64,000 bases of DNA from Burkholderiales bacterium (GTDB lineage Bacteria > Pseudomonadota > Gammaproteobacteria > Burkholderiales > Burkholderiaceae_C): the NCBI GenBank assembly GCA_947453625.1, contig CANGHK010000004.1:1-64000 (forward strand), in the 5' to 3' direction. Below the pieces are notes generated by a model. That model searched no databases, was not told the DNA's origin, and worked only from the letters and a program-made list of their open reading frames with translations. The position numbers and the translations under genes were made by a program. Below are positions 54,816 to 63,465 of the stretch, one piece after another. Every line of letters begins with the position of its first letter. The stretch's first letter is position 1.

Positions 54816-56105
54816 ATGTCCAGCAGCCTGGCCAGCGCGCCATTCCTGGCGCCCTTCGGCACCCGCAGTTTCCGCTTCCAATGGCCGGCCGACCTCTGCG
54901 TGGCCTGGGCGCTGGAGATGGAGACGCTGGTGCTGGGCTGGTTCGTGCTGGTCGAGACCGGCTCGGTGCTGATGCTCACGGTGTTCGGCGCGCTGCAGTT
55001 CGTGGGCACGCTGGCCTCGCCGTTGCTGGGCACGCTGGGCGATCGGGTCGGCCTGCGCCGGGTGCTGGCCACGATGCGCTTCGGCTATGCACTGCTGGCG
55101 GGCGTGATCCTGCTGCTGGCGGGCACGGGCGAGCTCAACGTGTTCGCAGTGCTGTGCGTGGCCGGGGTGGCCGGGGTGATCCGGCCCTCGGACATCGGCA
55201 TGCGCACCGCGCTGGTCGGCGCCACGGTGCCGCCCCGCCACCTGATGGCGGCGATCGGCATCTCGCGCACCAGCATGGACTCGGCCAAGGTGGCCGGTGC
55301 GCTGGTGGGTGCCGGCGTGGTGGCGGTGTTCGGCATGGTGGCGGCCTATGCCGCGATCGTCGCGATCCACCTGGCCGGCGCGCTGCTGACGCTGCAGGTC
55401 GATGCCGGCCGGCATGCGCCGGCTGCCGCGCCGTTGGTGCCGGGGGGCGCGGCGCTGGCACCGCCGCAGTCGCCCTGGCGCGAGCTGCGCGAGGGCCTGG
55501 CCCATGTCTGGCACCGCCCGCGCTTGCTGGCGGCGATGTGCATGGCCGCGCTGGTCAACCTCAGCGCCTATCCGTTCACCGGCGGGCTGATGCCCTACAT
55601 CGCCCGCGAGGTGTTCCACCTCGACCAGCGGGGGCTGGGCTGGCTGATCGCCAGCTTTTCCGCCGGCGCGCTGATCGGCTCGGTCCTGATGGGCGCGCTG
55701 GGCGGGCGGCTGCGGCCCGGTCGCGCGATGCTGGTCGCCAGCGTGGTCTGGTACGGCTGCCTGTTCGGCTTCGTGGCCACGCCCCCGGTGGCGGTGGCGA
55801 TGGCGCTGCTGGTGGGGGCCGGCATGGCGCAGAGCACCAGCATGCTGGCGCTGTCCATGCTGCTGCTGCGCTCGGTGGACCAGCGCTTCCGGGGCCGGAT
55901 CATGGGCGTTCGCATGCTGGCCATCTATCCATTGCCGCTGGGGCTGCTGCTCACCGGCGCGCTGATCCCGCGCATCGGCTATGCGTGGACGGCCGACCTG
56001 GTGTTGTGCTGTGGCCTGGCGCTGACGCTGGCCATCGGCATGGCCTGGCGCGATGAGCTGTGGCGCAGCGCGTCGCCCGGCAATGCGCTGGCCCCGCACG
56101 GCTGA
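54816..56105 (+). CDS. Major facilitator superfamily transporter
   Basis: The 429-residue protein has about 10-12 hydrophobic helices. GDRVGLRRVLATMRFGYAL is the cytosolic loop after helix 2 typical of MFS proteins. FRGRIMGVRMLAIYPLPLG is a late loop of enterobactin exporter-like drug or metabolite exporters (MFS_3). The start at 54816 is only six bases past the repeat element, and no clear ribosome site lies before it, so its expression signals would lie within the element. Function as an exporter is plausible; the cargo is unknown. Confidence 0.85.
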   Translation: MSSSLASAPFLAPFGTRSFRFQWPADLCVAWALEMETLVLGWFVLVETGSVLMLTVFGALQFVGTLASPLLGTLGDRVGLRRVLATMRFGYALLAGVILLLAGTGELNVFAVLCVAGVAGVIRPSDIGMRTALVGATVPPRHLMAAIGISRTSMDSAKVAGALVGAGVVAVFGMVAAYAAIVAIHLAGALLTLQVDAGRHAPAAAPLVPGGAALAPPQSPWRELREGLAHVWHRPRLLAAMCMAALVNLSAYPFTGGLMPYIAREVFHLDQRGLGWLIASFSAGALIGSVLMGALGGRLRPGRAMLVASVVWYGCLFGFVATPPVAVAMALLVGAGMAQSTSMLALSMLLLRSVDQRFRGRIMGVRMLAIYPLPLGLLLTGALIPRIGYAWTADLVLCCGLALTLAIGMAWRDELWRSASPGNALAPHG

Positions 56106-56146
56106 GGGTCTGCGCAGGCTGACCTTGAAGTCCATGCCTGCGGCCT

Positions 56147-56279
56147 TCAGGCTCGCCGGCAGACCCGACGCAGCGCGCTGCCCAGCAAGCGCAGCGCGTC
56201 GAACAGGCTCTCGACGTTCCTGATCGTCAACGGCCCGTGCTGCGGGCCAAGGTGGCCAATCGTCGGTTCCGGCAGGGTT
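56147..56279 (-). pseudogene. Orphan C-terminal coding fragment
   Basis: On the minus strand one frame reads PEPTIGHLGPQHGPLTIRN and VESLFDALRLLGSALRRVC, then ends at a TGA at 56147-56149. The sequence looks like genuine protein with a hydrophobic tail, but the family is not recognised. Its 5' part is cut off at repeat element B, which begins at 56284. It could be the tail of a transposase or a transporter. No start codon is present. Confidence 0.35.
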
Positions 56280-56283
56280 CGGC

Positions 56284-56450
56284 CTCAGAGGCTGAGAGGA
56301 ATTCGAGCGTGACCGAGCAGCGTGCCAAAACGTGCTCGATCTAGGCGCAAAGCGCAGACATAGCCCGGGCTATGGCGAGCATTTGCAACGACGAGCGGGT
56401 GCGTTTTGGCGTGATGAGCGGGCATGATCGAAAAACGCTCAGCCTCTCAG
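56284..56450 (-). repeat. Inverted-repeat element, copy B (MITE-like)
   Basis: The 167-bp element starts CTCAGAGGCTGAG and ends CTCAGCCTCTCAG. It is the inverted counterpart of copy A, and the two face each other around the MFS gene. The right terminal repeat contains the TGA stop of the solute-binding protein gene at 56447-56449. It encodes nothing. Confidence 0.85.
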
Positions 56451-57442
56451 ACCTTGGCCAGCCCGGCCTTGACCAGCAAGGGCCGCACGCTGTTGAAGTA
56501 CTGCTCGGCAAACGCCCGGTACTCGGCCGGGTTCTTGCGCCAGGGCACCTGGATGTAGCGGCCCAGCAGTTCCAGCGTGGCGGGGTCGTTGTTGGCCTCG
56601 TTGAAGGCCTCATACAGGCTCTGCGCGATGGCCGGCGGCAGGTCTCTGGGGCCGACCAGGCCGTAGGGGCTCTGGCCCACCGCGTCGATGTTGCGCTCGC
56701 GCAGCGTTGGCACGTTGGCGTACTTGGGCAGCCGCTGCTCGGTCACCATCGCCAGGATGCGGCAGCGCCCGTCGTCGACGAACGGCCCCCATTGCGACGC
56801 GTCGGCCAGGAAGTCGATCTGCCCGCCCAGCAGCGCCTGCATCCATTCAGCGCCACCCTTGTAGGGGATGTGGTTGAACTTCGAGCCGACCTTCTGCTCG
56901 ATCTCGATCATCATCAGGTGGCCCGACCCGCCGATGCCGCTGGTGCCGTAGGTGTGCTTCTCGGGGCTGGCCTTGCCGGCGGCGAACAGGTCCTCCACTG
57001 TCTTCCACGGCGAGTCGGCGCGCACCACCAGCGCGAAGGTGTACGACGACAGGCCGGTGATGAAGCTGAAGTCGCGCGTGGGGTGCCAGTTCACCGACTG
57101 GTAATGCGGGTAGCGCAGGCTGTTGATGGTGTAGCAGGCCAGCGTGTGGCCGTCGGGCTTGGCGTTCACCAGCGCTGCCGGGGCCAGCGTGCCGGCGGCG
57201 CCGGCGCGGGCTTCCACCAGGATCTGCTGGCCCAGCACCCGGCCGACCTTCTCGCCGATCAGGCGCAGGTGCAGGTCGGTGATGCCACCCACCGCGAAAG
57301 GGTTGTAGATCGTGATCGGGCGCTCGGGCTTCCAGCGCGGTGCTGCGGCGGTCTGCGCAATGGCCAGGCCGGGTGCGGCCAGCAGACTGCCTAGGCCTGC
57401 GGTCAGTGTGCGGCGGCGGGGGTCGAAGGTCGAATCGGGCAT
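56447..57442 (-). CDS. Tripartite tricarboxylate transporter substrate-binding protein (Bug family)
   Basis: The 331-residue periplasmic binding protein begins MPDSTFDPRRRTLTAGLG, a twin-arginine-like signal peptide, and the mature part starts RPITIYNPFAVGGITDLHLR. LVEARAGAAGTLAPAALVNAKPDGHTL and IPYKGGAEWMQALLGGQIDF are standard Bug motifs. The ATG at 57442 follows GGAG. No membrane subunits of the transporter are adjacent. Orphan Bug proteins are numerous in Burkholderiales. The ligand is unknown. Confidence 0.88.
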   Translation of the reverse strand: MPDSTFDPRRRTLTAGLGSLLAAPGLAIAQTAAAPRWKPERPITIYNPFAVGGITDLHLRLIGEKVGRVLGQQILVEARAGAAGTLAPAALVNAKPDGHTLACYTINSLRYPHYQSVNWHPTRDFSFITGLSSYTFALVVRADSPWKTVEDLFAAGKASPEKHTYGTSGIGGSGHLMMIEIEQKVGSKFNHIPYKGGAEWMQALLGGQIDFLADASQWGPFVDDGRCRILAMVTEQRLPKYANVPTLRERNIDAVGQSPYGLVGPRDLPPAIAQSLYEAFNEANNDPATLELLGRYIQVPWRKNPAEYRAFAEQYFNSVRPLLVKAGLAKV

Positions 57443-57603
57443 GACGGGTATCTCCAGGCTGGGGGAGCCCCGATCTGACCAGCCCGGCCCGGTCCAGGCC
57501 ATGAGGGATGACCAGCAAACCGGCGTTGCCGTGGCCCCATCAGGCGCGCCATGTCGCGCAGGCGTCAGTGCGGCGGGATGGGTCGGCATGAAACAAAGAT
57601 GCC

Positions 57604-57780
57604 TGGAAGTACCCCATCAAAGACGCCGTGATTGCGGCCGAATTACCCCTCACCACCGCCTACGCGCTACGGCACTCGCCGATCACCGACCTGATCGCTC
57701 TGCACCGACTCGACACAATGACGGTGGCCCAACGGTCAGGCACCAGCCTGTTGATGAGCGAGAAGCGTTGCGGGCGGTCA
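57604..57780 (+). pseudogene. Tyrosine recombinase (phage integrase) C-terminal fragment
   Basis: A plus-strand frame reads IKDAVIAAELPLTTAYALRH, then SPITDLIALHRLDTMTVAQR and SGTSLLMSEKRCG. This matches the integrase stretch that normally ends in IEKHYGHL. The conserved RH pair is present but the catalytic tyrosine is lost (RCG for HYG). The frame lacks the rest of the gene. It lies about 2.1 kb from tRNA-Val. Confidence 0.7.
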
Positions 57781-57972
57781 GGCGTTTTCGCCGCCGATGC
57801 ACACGCTGCTGGAGATCGACCCATCCAGTTGGACGAGCTTCTTGACCTATACCTTGTGGCGCCAGTCGCCGCCGTAGTCGCATGCGTAGACGAACATCTT
57901 CCTTGTGCCGACGAGCATCTGGCGCAGCGTCACACCTTCCTCGTCCACGATGTGATCCAAGTCCGCCATGTC
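57778..57972 (-). pseudogene. pRiA4b ORF-3-like protein fragment
   Basis: The minus strand reads DMADLDHIVDEEGVTLRQML, then FVYACDYGGDWRHKV, a TAG at 57847-57849, and CIGGENA before a TGA at 57778-57780. YDFGDDWRH and CIGGENACPPED are hallmarks of the pRiA4b ORF-3-like family (PF07929). The two in-frame stops make it a pseudogene. The fragment abuts the integrase remnant on the other strand. Confidence 0.7.
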
Positions 57973-58153
57973 CACGGGACTGGTCGGTGTCAAATGCCCT
58001 GGCCCCGGTGGGGAGGTCAGAGGGCAGTCGAGAAAAAACGCGCCTGACAGCTAATCTGGCCGTGAGCACTCGCCAGCTTGGGTTGAATCCGGGAATCGGC
58101 CAAAAAACCCAGGTGAACGACATTCGCCACCATGGCCCACGATACTTTTATGC

Positions 58154-58666
58154 TTACTCCCTGGTCAACCGCTCTGCAAAGGAAATTCCTATGGCGGCAA
58201 GTACGAAAGTGAAGTGAATGACAGCCACTATCGCCACTACCTGTATGTTCTCTAAACTCAGGTCGCCACTCAGGTAACTCTTCAACGCATGAACGCCTGA
58301 AATGGAGATGATCGCGAATGCGAGCTTCAACTTAAGGTTGTAGGTATTGACATGGTCCAGCCAGTCGGGCTTTTTTATGTCGTTCTTGTCAAAGTGTAAG
58401 GTGGTCACGAAGAGCGAAACACCCGCCAGTGCCACGACCCAAACAAGTTGCGCCACCATCGTCATGTCCACCAATTCAAGCACCTTGATTATAAGGTAGA
58501 CCTTCTCTATTTCGCCAAGCAGCAATGCGCTCATCAGCTTGTATATTTCAAGCAGGAACTTTCCCAGAATGCCAAAAATGATCGCTACCAGACCCACATA
58601 GAAGAACAGCATGGTGAATCGCATGCTGTAAAGCAGCGACCCGACCCCTGAAAGTAGTTTTTCCAT
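58154..58666 (-). CDS. YqhA-like (UPF0114) membrane protein
   Basis: The 170-residue protein has about four hydrophobic spans. MEKLLSGVGSLLYSMRFTML at the N-terminus and VYLIIKVLELVDMTMVAQLVW resemble the YqhA/UPF0114 family. KPDWLDHVNTYNLKLKLAFAI is another family stretch. Base composition is markedly AT-rich relative to neighbours, consistent with recent transfer. The start ATG at 58666 is the only one compatible with the family N-terminus. Function unknown. Confidence 0.8.
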   Translation of the reverse strand: MEKLLSGVGSLLYSMRFTMLFFYVGLVAIIFGILGKFLLEIYKLMSALLLGEIEKVYLIIKVLELVDMTMVAQLVWVVALAGVSLFVTTLHFDKNDIKKPDWLDHVNTYNLKLKLAFAIISISGVHALKSYLSGDLSLENIQVVAIVAVIHFTFVLAAIGISFAERLTRE

Positions 58667-58730
58667 TTTTGGTTACCTTGAAACAAAGCAGACGGATAGA
58701 TCAAATAGCGACTTATGAGTCATGAAAAAA

Positions 58731-59060
58731 TTACTTGGACATTATTTTTTTGGGTGCGATGACGTAATTTAATTCTTCGTGAAAACTGTCTCTGGCAATC
58801 TGGATTGTAGCGAACTCGGCGTTGGTCACCCTGACTCCCTGCCTGTATTGGGCGTCATCGATTGCGGCCTGCACCCTCAGTCCTATGCGGGCAGCGGGTG
58901 GTAGTCGCTGCGATCAAGTTGACGATGACCGCGTGACGCACCAAGGGTTGACCTCGCCAATTCATGCCGATGTGTGAAAAAAGACGATGCTCGATCTTGT
59001 TCCACTTGCTCGTGCCTGGCGGAAAGTGACTCCCTCGGATGTGCAACGACAGTTCTGAGA
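58731..59060 (-). pseudogene. ISAzo13-type transposase, C-terminal remnant
   Basis: The minus strand reads HFPPGTSKWNKIEHRLFSHI and NWRGQPLVRHAVIVNLIAAT, the conserved tail of ISAzo13-like transposases. A frameshift follows near 58890. The other frame then continues with GVRVTNAEFATIQIARDSFH and EELNYVIAP to a TAA at 58731. Only the last third survives. The 5' end gives way to an hsdR fragment on the opposite strand. Confidence 0.75.
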
Positions 59061-59560
59061 CTACGGTGGTGGTGCCCGAGATTTCCAACGGCCTGGATAT
59101 GGCCAATTTCAAGGACAAGGCCCGGCAGATCCTGAAGGCACATGGGGACCATGTCTGTCTGCAGCGGCTGCGGCACAGCCAAGCACTGACACCGGTGGAC
59201 CTGAGCGAACGGGAACAGATGCTCCGCCAGGCAGGTGGGTCAGCCGAGATGACCGGGAAGGTGGCCGCCGGCAGCCTGAACCTGGGGGTCTTCATCCGGT
59301 CGCTGGTCGGCATGGACCGCGAGGCGGTCTACCGAGCATTCAACGAGTTCGTCACCGGCACTTCCAAGCCCGACCAGATCGAGTTCGTGGAGTTGATCGT
59401 CTCGGCGCTGACCGCCAACGGAGTAGTCGAGGCCAACCGGCTGTACGAGTCGCCCTATCTGGAGGTCAGCCCCCAGGGGCCTGAAGCGCTGTTCACGTCC
59501 GCCAAGGTCGAGCGGATGCTCCAGATCCTGGAGGAGATCAAGCTGCGTGCGGCGGCATGA
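59039..59560 (+). pseudogene. Type I restriction enzyme HsdR, C-terminal remnant
   Basis: From about 59075 the frame reads GLDMANFKDKARQILKAHGD, then LQRLRHSQALTPVDL, FIRSLVGMDREAVYRAF and NQIEF-like QIEFVELIVSALTANGVVE. RLYESPYLEVSPQGPEALF ends the domain. These are motifs of the EcoEI-type HsdR C-terminal domain (PF08463). The helicase and nuclease parts, as well as hsdM and hsdS, are absent. The ATG at 59039 is incidental. The gene was probably truncated by the ISAzo13-like insertion. Confidence 0.8.
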
Positions 59561-59791
59561 GTTGGCGGGGAGGCCCCTGCCGAATCTGGCCGCCAACTTC
59601 ATTGACCGCGAAGCTGGCGCGACCGAGCCAATGGTTTGACGTTAACCGATCACGCTGCAGCCAGGGACTGCGTCCAGGCCTTGTCGGCAAGCAAGTTCAG
59701 GCAATAACTCTTGGGCGCTAAAACGGCAGCCTTGCAGCAAGGCAGCCCAAGCATGTCAGAAAGGTGCTTTGGGACCCTTTTGGGGCGCCCA

Positions 59792-59816
59792 ATAAAAACG
59801 GCGCCGTAAGGCGCCG
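59792..59816 (-). terminator. Rho-independent terminator of tRNA-Val
   Basis: CGGCGCC at 59799-59805, a GTAA loop, and GGCGCCG at 59810-59816 form a 7-bp stem. On the minus strand the stem is followed by a short U run. It stands 28 bases downstream of the tRNA gene. Confidence 0.8.
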
Positions 59817-59843
59817 CTAAGTTCTTGATTTTATTGGAACTTC

Positions 59844-59918
59844 TGGTGGGCGGTGCAGGTTTTGAACCTGCGACCCCTGCCGTGTGAAGGCAGTGCTCTA
59901 CCGCTGAGCTAACCGCCC
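59844..59918 (-). tRNA. tRNA-Val (anticodon CAC)
   Basis: The minus strand folds as a complete 75-nt tRNA including an encoded CCA end. The acceptor stem pairs GGGCGGT with ACCGCCC. The anticodon stem CTGCC/GGCAG encloses the loop TTCACAC, with anticodon CAC reading GUG valine codons. The T arm GCAGG-TTCAAAA-CCTGC is intact. Accessory debris ends just downstream of its 3' end. Confidence 0.95.
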
Positions 59919-59996
59919 GGTATTCCTGACTGTCCGGATCCCGGTGTGCCAACTGAGACGTCCATCAAACCTGAACCCCAACCGGCAAGTCCACTA

Positions 59997-60719
59997 TTAT
60001 GCCATAGTCGAAGCGCTGCTCAACGCGCGCCACACCGTCTTGCCGCCGCTGGCCTTGTCCAGTTCAGCGAGAACGGCGTCATGCGCCAACCGCTCCTCGG
60101 CTGTCGCCTCGATCACGGTCATGGTGTACTGGCTCAGGTCACGCGCCTGGAGTGCCTGCGCCATGTCCTGCGGACTGTCGTCGTCGTGGATCACCAGCGA
60201 GTCCTGGCCACGCGTCAGCCGGATGTAGACCTCGGCCAGCAACTCGGCATCGAGCAGCGCGCCGTGCAGGGTGCGGTGGGCGTTGTCTACCTCCAGGCGC
60301 CGGCACAGCGCATCCAGCGAGTTGGCCTTGCCCGGAAACATCTCGCGCGCCATCAGCAACGTGTCGGTCACCTTGGCGGCCACGGTGTGGAAGGGCTGGC
60401 GACGCAGGCGCTTGAGTTCGGCGTTGAGGAATCCGACGTCGAAGGCCGCGTTGTGGATGATGACCTCGGCCCCGGCCAGGAATTCCAGCAAGTCCTCGGC
60501 CAACTCGGCGAACTTGGGCTGTTCGGCCAGGAAAGCGTCGGTCAGGCCGTGGATCCTGGCCGCTTCCTCGCTGCACTTGCGCTCGGGGTTGAGGTAGAGA
60601 TGGCGGCGCCCGCCGGTGAGCCGGCGGTTGACCATCTCGATGCAGCCGATCTCGACGACGCGGTCGCCGCTCTCGGGGTTCAGGCCGGTGGTTTCGGTGT
60701 CGAGGAAGATCTGTCGCAT
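59997..60719 (-). CDS. dnaQ: DNA polymerase III epsilon subunit
   Basis: DnaQ is the 3'-5' proofreading exonuclease. The ATG at 60719 gives MRQIFLDTETTGLNP with the ExoI acids D and E. IHNAAFDVGFLNAEL is ExoII and HGALLDAELLAEVY is ExoIII. The 240-residue length matches. A C-terminal tail after ExoIII binds polymerase. lgt lies immediately upstream with four bases between. Confidence 0.93.
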   Translation of the reverse strand: MRQIFLDTETTGLNPESGDRVVEIGCIEMVNRRLTGGRRHLYLNPERKCSEEAARIHGLTDAFLAEQPKFAELAEDLLEFLAGAEVIIHNAAFDVGFLNAELKRLRRQPFHTVAAKVTDTLLMAREMFPGKANSLDALCRRLEVDNAHRTLHGALLDAELLAEVYIRLTRGQDSLVIHDDDSPQDMAQALQARDLSQYTMTVIEATAEERLAHDAVLAELDKASGGKTVWRALSSASTMA

Positions 60720-60723
60720 GGTC

Positions 60724-61530
60724 TTATCGCAGTCGGGGCGTCTGGCGGCCGGCCCAGGTCCACATCGCGGCACCGGCGATGATCATCGGCACGCACAGCC
60801 ACTGGCCCATGCTCAAGCCCAGCGCCAGCGGGCCCAGGAAGCTGTCGGGCTCGCGGAAATACTCGGCCGCAAAACGGAAGATGCCGTAGCCGGCCAGGAA
60901 GGCGCCCGAGACCTGGCCGGTGGCGCGTGGCCGGCGTGCATAAAGCCACAGCAGCGCGAACAGCAGCAGTCCCTCGAGCGCGAACTGGTAGAGCTGCGAA
61001 GGATGGCGCGGCAAGTTGCTGCCCGACTGCGGAAACACCATCGCCCAGGGCAACGCCGGGTCGGCGGCGCGGCCCCAGAGCTCGCCGTTGATGAAGTTGC
61101 CTATGCGCCCCGACGCCAGACCGGTGGGCACGCAGGGGGCGATCAGGTCGGTCACTTCCAGCCAGCGTCGGCCGCGGCTGCGGGCGTAGGCGGCCATCGC
61201 GAAGATCACGCCCAGCATGCCGCCGTGGAAGGACATGCCGCCCTTCCACACCGCCAGGATCTCCAACGGGTGGCCCAGGTAGTAGCCCGGCTTGTAGAAC
61301 AGCGCGTAGCCCAGCCGGCCGCCCAGCACCACGCCGAGCACGCCCCAGAACAGCAAGTCCTCGACATCGCGCCGGGTCCAGTCGGCGTTGGCGAAATGCG
61401 GCTGGCGCGCGCGGGCGTTGGCCAGCGCCATGAACAGCGCAAACGCCACCAGGTAGGTCAGGCCGTACCAGTGGATCTGCACTGGGCCCAGCGCCAGCGC
61501 CACCGGGTTGAACTGGGGATGCATGAGCAT
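60724..61530 (-). CDS. lgt: Prolipoprotein diacylglyceryl transferase
   Basis: Lgt adds diacylglycerol to the cysteine of lipoproteins in the inner membrane. The ATG at 61530 has GGAG eight bases upstream. The protein of 268 residues has seven hydrophobic spans. [33 protein letters not shown] and the signature [14 protein letters not shown] are present. It is divergent from ilvD. Confidence 0.93.
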   Translation of the reverse strand: MLMHPQFNPVALALGPVQIHWYGLTYLVAFALFMALANARARQPHFANADWTRRDVEDLLFWGVLGVVLGGRLGYALFYKPGYYLGHPLEILAVWKGGMSFHGGMLGVIFAMAAYARSRGRRWLEVTDLIAPCVPTGLASGRIGNFINGELWGRAADPALPWAMVFPQSGSNLPRHPSQLYQFALEGLLLFALLWLYARRPRATGQVSGAFLAGYGIFRFAAEYFREPDSFLGPLALGLSMGQWLCVPMIIAGAAMWTWAGRQTPRLR

Positions 61531-61745
61531 CGTGGAGACTCCGTTGAATTGTTCGGCGCTGCGTTGCCGCCGACCGCCGATTGTCGCCGCTGGCCGCATG
61601 GCGCCCGGGGCCGGTTCGGCAGGCCAAGCCCGAGAAAGGCGCCGCGACGCCCACAGTAATAATCGGGCGACGGGCCAGATACCGAGCGATGACTGCGCCG
61701 GGTCAGGCTGACCGCCCTCCTCCCCAGAAACCCACGAGACCGCCA

Positions 61746-63428
61746 ATGAGCATCAACCGCCGCTCCAGGAACATCACCGAAGGCGTTGCCCGCGCGCCCA
61801 ACCGTTCGATGTACTACGCCATGGGCTATACCGAGGGCGACTTCGTCAAGCCGATGATAGGCGTGGCCAACGGTCACTCGACGATCACGCCCTGCAACTC
61901 GGGCCTGCAGAAACTGGCCGACGCCGCCGTGGAAGGCCTGAAGGCGGCCGGCGCGAATCCACAGATCTTCGGCACGCCGACCATCAGTGACGGCATGGCG
62001 ATGGGCACCGAGGGCATGAAGTACAGCCTGGTCTCGCGCGAGGTGATCAGCGACTGCGTCGAGACCTGCGTCGGCGGCCAGTGGATGGACGGCGTGCTCG
62101 TCATCGGCGGCTGCGACAAGAACATGCCCGGCGGGATGATGGGCATGCTGCGCGCCAACGTGCCGGCGATCTACGTCTACGGCGGCACCATCCTGCCCGG
62201 CAAGTACAAGGGCCAGGACCTGAACATCGTCAGCGTGTTCGAGGCGGTGGGGCAGTTCTCGGCCGGCAACATGTCGGAAGAGGACTTCTGCCAGATCGAA
62301 CGCCGCGCGATTCCCGGGTCTGGCAGTTGCGGCGGCATGTACACCGCGAACACCATGAGTTCGGCCTTCGAGGCGCTGGGCATGAGCCTGCCCTACGCCA
62401 GCACCCAGGCCAATGTGGAGGACGAGATCGTCGAGACCACCCGCCACGCCGCCGCGGTGCTGGTCGAGGCGGTGAAGAAGGACTTGAAGCCGCGCGACAT
62501 CGTCACCAAGAAGGCTATCGAGAACGCGGTGGCGGTGATCATGGCCACCGGCGGATCGACCAACGCAGTGCTGCACTTCCTGGCCATCGCCCATGCGGCC
62601 GAGGTCGAGTGGACGATCGACGACTTCGAGCGCATCCGCAAGACCGTGCCGGTGCTGTGCGACCTGAAACCCAGCGGCCAGTACCTGGCGATCGACCTGC
62701 ACCATGCCGGCGGCATCCCGCAGGTGATGAAGGTGCTGCTCAAGGCCGGCCTGCTGCACGGCGACTGCATGACCATCACCGGCAAGACGGTGGCCGAGAA
62801 CCTGGCCGACGTGCCCGATTCGCCGCGCGCCGACCAGCAGGTGATCCGCACGATAGACAAGCCGATGTACGCCCAGGGCCACCTGGCGATCCTGCGCGGC
62901 AACCTGTCGCCCGAGGGCTGCGTGGCCAAGATCACCGGCCTGAAGAGCCCTGTGATGACCGGCCCGGCACGGGTGTTCGAGGATGAGCAGTCGGCGCTGG
63001 CCGCGATCATGGCCAAGCAAATCGTCGCCGGCGACGTGATGGTGTTGCGCTACCTCGGCCCCAAGGGCGGCCCGGGCATGCCCGAGATGCTGGCGCCCAC
63101 CGGCGCGCTGATCGGCCAGGGCCTGGGCGAGAGCGTGGGCCTGGTCACCGACGGGCGCTTCTCGGGTGGCACCTGGGGCATGGTGGTCGGCCATGTGGCG
63201 CCCGAAGCCTATGCCGGCGGCAACATCGCGCTGGTGCGCGATGGTGATTCGATCACCATCGATGCCCACCGCCTGCTGCTGCAGCTCAACGTGGACGACG
63301 CCGAACTGGCGCGCCGGCGCTTGACCTGGGTCCAGCCCGCGCCGCGCTACACCCGGGGCGTGCTGGCCAAGTTTGCCCACAACGCGTCGAGCGCCAGCTT
63401 TGGCGCCGTGCTGGACAAGTTCGACTGA
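61746..63428 (+). CDS. ilvD: Dihydroxy-acid dehydratase
   Basis: IlvD is an iron-sulfur enzyme of branched-chain amino acid synthesis. The ATG at 61746 begins [39 protein letters not shown] and [14 protein letters not shown] hold the cluster cysteines. [17 protein letters not shown] and [22 protein letters not shown] are further family motifs. The 560-residue length is normal. Confidence 0.93.
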   Translation: MSINRRSRNITEGVARAPNRSMYYAMGYTEGDFVKPMIGVANGHSTITPCNSGLQKLADAAVEGLKAAGANPQIFGTPTISDGMAMGTEGMKYSLVSREVISDCVETCVGGQWMDGVLVIGGCDKNMPGGMMGMLRANVPAIYVYGGTILPGKYKGQDLNIVSVFEAVGQFSAGNMSEEDFCQIERRAIPGSGSCGGMYTANTMSSAFEALGMSLPYASTQANVEDEIVETTRHAAAVLVEAVKKDLKPRDIVTKKAIENAVAVIMATGGSTNAVLHFLAIAHAAEVEWTIDDFERIRKTVPVLCDLKPSGQYLAIDLHHAGGIPQVMKVLLKAGLLHGDCMTITGKTVAENLADVPDSPRADQQVIRTIDKPMYAQGHLAILRGNLSPEGCVAKITGLKSPVMTGPARVFEDEQSALAAIMAKQIVAGDVMVLRYLGPKGGPGMPEMLAPTGALIGQGLGESVGLVTDGRFSGGTWGMVVGHVAPEAYAGGNIALVRDGDSITIDAHRLLLQLNVDDAELARRRLTWVQPAPRYTRGVLAKFAHNASSASFGAVLDKFD

Positions 63429-63431
63429 GCC

Positions 63432-63457
63432 CGCTCGAGTGCCCTTGCCCGAGCGGC
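63432..63457. terminator. Inverted repeat between ilvD and the convergent gene
   Basis: CCGCTCG at 63432-63438 and CGAGCGG at 63451-63457 form a 7-bp stem right after the ilvD stop. No U tract follows on either strand. It may be a bidirectional terminator between convergent genes. Confidence 0.4.
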
Positions 63458-63465
63458 CACCGGCA

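Noticed and set aside
57628-58123. Longer open frames on both strands around the integrase and pRiA4b fragments
   Set aside because: Only short parts match recognisable families, and those need other frames or contain stops. The long frames are by-products.
59650-59843. Minus-strand frame downstream of tRNA-Val with a protein-like end
   Set aside because: It runs through the tRNA and its terminator, and no family could be recognised. Probably island debris or chance.
59821-59930. Attachment-site direct repeat of the tRNA-Val 3' end
   Set aside because: I looked for a second copy of the T-arm/acceptor sequence near 57450-57600 and did not find one by eye.
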